DNA of 64,000 bases from Mactromeris polynyma (taxonomy: Eukaryota; Mollusca; Bivalvia; Venerida; Mactridae), in assembly GCA_032209605.1 (NCBI GenBank), contig JASFXZ010000005.1:17908860-17972859 (forward strand). Reading direction: 5' to 3'. Shown here one piece after another: positions 60,901 to 64,000 of the stretch. Each line of letters opens with the position of its first letter. The stretch's first letter is position 1. Both the position numbers and the translations under genes were made by a program. The notes beneath the pieces are model-generated. The model did not search any database, was not told the DNA's origin, and worked only from the letters and a program-made list of their open reading frames with translations.

Positions 60901-63231
60901 CTTTGATGATTGCTTTTTATTAAAAAAAACATATGTTGCCCAAAATCTTCCAGTTAATCATAGATCTGACCGTATACCTTAGTATCCATACAGCAGAAAA
61001 AATGTGTTCTGCATGTCTTTTCATAATGTTAAACACTTATGCCTTTGTAGAAAATTCCATTTATGCTTTGAAGTTGGTTCCATTTTAGATCAATTCTCCT
61101 GGCGATTTTAAATGCTAGTATTTAGATTTGTTCATATTTACAGACAACATTCAATCATTACAGTATGAAGATAACATATTAAGTTGCTTTTGTTTACTGT
61201 GTCTGCAATAAAGTCATGTTTTGAGGAACACGAAAAATCAGTCAATGCCAAGAAACCAATTTCTTCCAGGAAGTAAAAAGACACAGAACAAACGCAATGT
61301 ATACCTATCCTACCTTGGATCACATGGTACAACCTTGACCTCAAAACAAAATGGCTCAAAGTTCTGAGTGTTCCTGCACTTTGTCTTATTATTATCAACA
61401 CATTACCACATTTCTATGAAGCAGTTAGATGAAATGGAGCAGACACTTTTTTTGACCGCCAGACAAATGGATAAAAATACATTCTTAATACCCAAAAAGT
61501 GATAGCACGATTTGTGAAACATGACGAAATTTCTCACATATATTTTCAATGATCAACAACAACATCACAAAACTGCCATTTGTTATTTTACAGCCATCTC
61601 CCTATAACTCTTATCTTTTAATTCAACTATAGACAACAGCAATACTTACTGTTACTAATATCTCTGTCCGCTGCTCTGAATTCATCATTAACATATCTGT
61701 CCAACATATTCCTAAAATAACAATAAAATATTTAGAGTATTAAAGCTCATATTTAGTTCATTCATGATACATTTCTTCATTCTCCAAATACTTCCAACAA
61801 AAGCTTTAATTATTAACTCTGTCACTTAAAAACAATGTGTGACATTAATGTTTGAAGAACTGGTCAAACCAATTTAATATGCTGTTAGTGTATATAGAAT
61901 GTAAAAAACTAAATAATGATGATTTTGTGCCGTGCAAAATAAAATTTTGCCTACAATCAATATATTACTGGTGCCTGGCTTGGAAGTTACAAGGTCGTAT
62001 CCGATTCCCTTTGAAGACACATGTTCTGTTTTGTGTTTTTCATGAAAACGCATGTATAATTATCAAACTAGCCAAAGATTCAAGTTATACAACAATGGAA
62101 GCAGCCACATGCTTTTTGGAGTTATTGTACACCGCCCTAAAAGAGGAACAAACTATACCACATGGAGACATAGTCAACCATGCCATAAACTTATTTCCCT
62201 TTTTGTTCATGTAATTAATCAAATCATTATCCGGCAGGATGAAATAATATTGTGCACAATGTTCAATTACACTTGAACAAACTTTATTAAGCCAAGAAGT
62301 ATGGAAGAAGAAATTTCCTTAATAAAAGTTGTGTGAATTTTGAATCAAATAAATAATGATTAAAGTATAAAATGGTTTATGTTTTCTATTTCGCAGATTG
62401 TTTCGCAAATAGAAAACCTTTTATTGTACACTTATCTATTTTTCCAACTACTTTCTAAATTTTTCCTTATAGACGAATATATAATACATCTTGTTAATCT
62501 ATTACTTTTGTTTCGTAGTAGATAAACATGTTCGATGTTATTACTTGAAAGATCTCACCTACCTTCTAACATACTTCATGGTAAGATCATATTTCAAAAA
62601 ATTGTTAACATTATTATATGTTGTTGATATGACAAAATATATAAGATTTTTTTGAAATAAACGATTCAAATGTCTTTACAAACAACATATATAATACATA
62701 CCTGTTAAAATTTGGGAACATATCTGAAAATAGATCTCGTAATTCTTCCTTGTCAATCTCATCATTTTTATCCTGAAATATAAAATAACTAACAAATAAG
62801 CAACTGACTTGACACAAATAAAAACATTATTCTAATTTGTTATCAATGTAATCATCAATACTTATTCTACGACTTCACAATCAAAATTGCAAAAATTGAG
62901 CGTTACTTAACTGTTGACATTCATACTTTCCCAGCAGCTCAAAATTCACTTTCACTTTTACAGTTCAGAAATGCTTATCTATCGAGAGTCTATCTGTATA
63001 AGCCCAGGAATTTTTTTTTATCATATCAGACCAAAATGCAAAATCATAGGCCATGGTAGGTACTTTGAACGTTACCGATACTGTTTATACTCAGCAAATA
63101 TTCTGTTCATTTTTACAAGTAACACCAGTTTATGACAGGAAATTATGGTTTATTTGTCATGAAAAATACATTACCCTGTCATAATACTCAAATTTCTTTC
63201 TTGCGTCAGCCAATTGTTGTGATGTTAACTC
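44908..63231 (-). CDS. FOP/CEP43-like centrosomal protein with EF-hand pair (11 exons, 5' end outside window)
   Basis: FOP (FGFR1OP/CEP43) acts at centrosomes and basal bodies in microtubule anchoring and ciliogenesis. Exons, 5' to 3' on the minus strand: 63175-63231, 62702-62772, 61650-61711, 58966-59099, 57849-58021, 54261-54341, 48597-48736, 47245-47310 (or 47242), 46498-46540, 45799-45931, 44908-44988. All phases agree, giving about 346 residues to a TGA. The first exons encode an EF-hand pair. Later ones match the order of FOP landmarks: EEDFFDDLVP, MSSLQGLPSL, DKRMADLGLD, DYSYEDDFVSEG, IAEEIEEDLDELSIEGDDLL, FDDITTDRTISQ, DYMEEL. The N-terminal LisH/dimerisation part expected for FOP is not in the window. 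The FOP assignment comes from this C-terminal pattern. Confidence 0.75.
46101..46272. mobile_element. Pogo/Tigger-like MITE, copy B
   Basis: Ends cagtaaaacctcacttaaag and gaggtttcactg, inverted, each next to TA. Lies in an intron of the FOP-like gene. Body shares 'gaccacctcaataat' phrases with the copies at 10,265 and 58,771. Confidence 0.8.
46804..46974. mobile_element. Short element with 12-bp inverted ends (hAT-like MITE)
   Basis: Begins acaggggtgtca and ends in the exact inverse tgacacccctgt. CAGGGGTG ends are common in hAT elements. No clean 8-bp target duplication is visible (flanks share only 'gata'). No coding capacity. Confidence 0.55.
47636..47816. mobile_element. Second MITE family (CAGTCAGACCTCGTT ends)
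   Basis: Left end 'gtggacctcgttaatac' and right end 'aataaacgaggtctgactg' are inverted versions. The interior repeats 'cgaatattcgg / cgaataatcgg'. It is related in style, not in sequence, to the pogo-like MITE above. Confidence 0.55.
49221..49361. repeat. Long palindrome with about 68-bp arms
   Basis: Left arm includes attggccctgttatttgtcc and right arm its inverse ggacaaataacagggccaat; the arms extend outward through 'aataaataa.tgattt' and meet at 'gaggccgaaggccg' with almost no loop. The centre is GC-rich against AT-rich surroundings. Probably a foldback MITE in an intron of the FOP-like gene. Confidence 0.85.
49582..49640. repeat. Second, smaller palindrome with the same terminal phrase
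   Basis: Left 'gggccaatatcaatatca' and right 'tgatattgatattggccc' are inverted around 'gcggccccgggccg'. The phrase 'gatattggccctgttat' is shared with the palindrome at 49,221, suggesting one family or one larger split element. Confidence 0.7.
50760..50945 (-). mobile_element. tRNA-derived SINE-like element, minus strand
   Basis: On the minus strand an A-box-like tggtgcaacgggtagagcat is followed after about 20 bases by the B box ggttcgaatccc. The body then runs through gagccgcaacaggtgtccac. The acceptor stem does not pair, so it is not a working tRNA gene. The 3' limit is uncertain. Confidence 0.55.
51577..52180. repeat. Degenerate bivalve-type repeat
   Basis: Contains 'attatgccccacccccttga', 'gtgaccttgacctttgacat' and 'gatggatgcacggacagaca', the same family style as 34,735-34,925. 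The open frame starting at 52,046 overlaps it and is not a gene. Confidence 0.5.
53478..53664. repeat. Three tandem units of 65-66 bp
   Basis: Units start at 53,478, 53,544 and 53,609 with agcattacattttcac and include tgtattttcaaggatatata. Near-identical copies in an intron of the FOP-like gene. Confidence 0.9.
56815..57172. mobile_element. MITE-like element interrupted by a SINE-like insertion
   Basis: Same family as 59,248-59,489: both begin near 'tcacaaacattttaagact / tcataaacattataagact', contain 'ggcaaaagtgta.agaag' and 'tgacaaaatttcatt', and end 'agtctgagttt ... gtttgtga.taagcccc'. Start and end are partly inverted. In this copy about 105 bp with a tRNA-like head interrupt it after 'aagactgaaa'. 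Confidence 0.65.
56850..56956 (+). mobile_element. tRNA-like SINE head nested in a MITE
   Basis: A box tagtggttagcat and a perfect B box ggttcgaatcc have tRNA spacing. The T arm pairs (ccggg/cctgg) and the anticodon arm pairs in 4 of 5 positions with GGC in the anticodon place. The acceptor does not pair (5' tgaaatt against 3' tagcgcc), so it is not a functional tRNA. The following 37 bases (gatttttcgtgttcctcaaa...) recur inverted at 61,208-61,246, marking a shared SINE tail. Confidence 0.7.
58600..58715 (+). repeat. Dispersed repeat matching the left edge of the window
   Basis: Collinear with bases 1 to about 130: 'acacgtttacccttgcacctcctcagtccctaatgtt' style blocks and 'gcattgtct' recur in order. 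No coding function. Confidence 0.65.
58771..58929. mobile_element. Pogo/Tigger-like MITE, copy C
   Basis: Begins cagtaaacctcacttaaaga and ends gaggttttactg followed by TA. More decayed than copy B, with which it shares 'accagttttcaagggtcc' and the ggtggtctta phrase. Confidence 0.75.
58966..63231 (-). CDS. EF-hand exons of the FOP-like gene
   Basis: Exon 63,175-63,231 gives ELTSQQLADARKKFEYYDR. Exon 62,702-62,772 continues the loop DKNDEIDKEELRDLF, with Asp, Asn, Glu and a terminal E in Ca2+ positions. Exon 61,650-61,711 (NMLDRYVNDEFRAADRD) and the start of exon 58,966-59,099 (ICFKEFISMYKRLFLQCRSV) form the second hand. Its loop, DRDISNSICFKE, is degenerate in the middle. The first hand looks able to bind Ca2+; the second is doubtful. 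Each junction shows GT/AG and matching phase. Confidence 0.85.
59248..59489. mobile_element. MITE-like element, uninterrupted copy
   Basis: Uninterrupted relative of 56,815-57,172; it shows what the target looked like before the SINE-like insertion ('aagactagtcgaaactcagactt ... tttaaaatggtaaatg'). Confidence 0.6.
59990..60232. repeat. Duplicated bivalve-type repeat block
   Basis: Two copies about 140 bp apart share 'tcttgttatggtgatca.gtg', 'gttattttgaaatccctcca' and 'tccata.taa.gttat.gccc', with 'gtgaccttgaacttgaacat' between them. This is the same repeat superfamily as 34,735 and supports a bivalve origin. Confidence 0.65.
61208..61246 (-). repeat. Inverted second copy of the SINE-like tail
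   Basis: Plus strand aataaagtcatgttttgagg and aacacgaaaaatc are the reverse complement of 56,914-56,952. No tRNA-like head is attached here. Confidence 0.75.
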
Positions 63232-64000
63232 CTGTAATTTAATATAGCAAGAATTAATTATTAAAAAACATAGAAGTAAATAACAAGTCATAACAATAAC
63301 ACACATATATATTCTGTATATATTCATATATATATGTATTATTTAACTACTGACAGATTCTAGAGAGGGTATTTAAAAGGTAAAAAAAGCTTTGACATAA
63401 CTGCATACAATTTAGTATATTACTACTACTAGTCAATGGGCGAAAGTGAAACTAGTTAATCTACTTGGTTATTCATATATATAACATAGATCACTAGTTT
63501 TGCTTTCACCACCTAACATGAATATTTATTATCTTGACAATTTTATGGTAATTATACTAGTGTTTATAATAAATCTTTACAGAGATATAAGTTCTGACCA
63601 AAAACAACAACATTTTTATAGAACCACTTTCATCGCATTTTCAGAAAACAAAACTATCTTACCATAACACACTTAACTATAAACTAATTAAAATTGACTT
63701 TTCGGCATATTTGCAAGAAATAACAAGAATACTGGATGGGGGTAAGGTTTGATGCATCACAATGATAGCACCCACTAGCAAGATCACAGTACCAGTATCC
63801 CAATACAGATTGTCAACTCTCCTCTTCAAAAAGTAGGAATGGAAAGGGCTATACTTCATACTTCATACAGGTGAAATAAATATTTTGAGTTAACGTCTCA
63901 AGATTTGAAAAAAGTAGGGTTAGTTGGGCTCGTTCAAGAAAAATTAGGGAGCAGGTAAAAAATTAGCGAAAAGTAGGAAATGTATGGCCCACTTGCAGCC
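63232..64000 (-). other. Right edge: intron upstream of the first visible FOP-like exon
   Basis: Starts with a clear minus-strand acceptor (aaattacag) at 63,232-63,240. The rest is AT-rich with TA-rich microsatellite-like stretches near 63,305-63,345. No further exon is recognised, so the 5' exons lie outside the window. Confidence 0.5.

Overview
The window reads as nuclear DNA of a mollusc, most likely a bivalve. It is AT-rich, with short phase-consistent exons, GT-AG introns of 0.1 to 8 kb, and interspersed repeats of a type I associate with bivalve genomes (degenerate 'tgaccttgacc ... aatccctccatccataa ... cggacaag' blocks). No prokaryotic, organellar or CRISPR features were seen.

Plus strand, 1-33,406: a tandem pair of TRPA1-like cation-channel genes. 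Only the last coding exon of copy 1 is inside (385-543). Copy 2 can be rebuilt completely as 26 exons from 8,434 to 33,406. All splice phases agree, giving 1,179 residues: N-terminal segment, long ankyrin block, linker, six-transmembrane pore core, TRP-helix-like segment and C-terminal coiled coil. A second possible first exon lies at 8,675-8,701. Two dead LINE fragments lie between the copies (5,880-7,402 plus; 7,500-8,035 minus). Intron 13 carries a perfect 42-bp inverted repeat (17,448-17,553). Intron 17 (8 kb) holds a broken minus-strand Gypsy-type LTR element (21,299-26,010) that retains one intact unusual 280-codon ORF in the env position.

33,407-44,390: intergenic DNA with a 7.4-kb DNA transposon (about 35,997-43,432). 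It has about 63-bp terminal inverted repeats, an intact intronless 1,249-codon ORF joining a DDE-like domain to an OTU-protease-like domain and a C-terminal SH3/Tudor-like module, and clusters of a 14-bp subterminal motif of mirrored polarity on both sides. This is the best candidate here for a poorly described system.

Minus strand, 44,391-64,000: eleven exons of a FOP/CEP43-like centrosomal or basal-body protein gene whose 5' end lies beyond the window. An EF-hand pair precedes the FOP-type acidic C-terminal region. The stop codon sits 8 bp from a minisatellite of six 85-bp units (44,391-44,900), which probably forms the 3' UTR. Its introns hold MITEs with inverted ends, two tRNA-derived SINE-like elements (one nested inside a MITE), long palindromes and bivalve repeats.

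All gene models are conceptual splices from sequence alone. Names rest on recognised family motifs, not on a database search.
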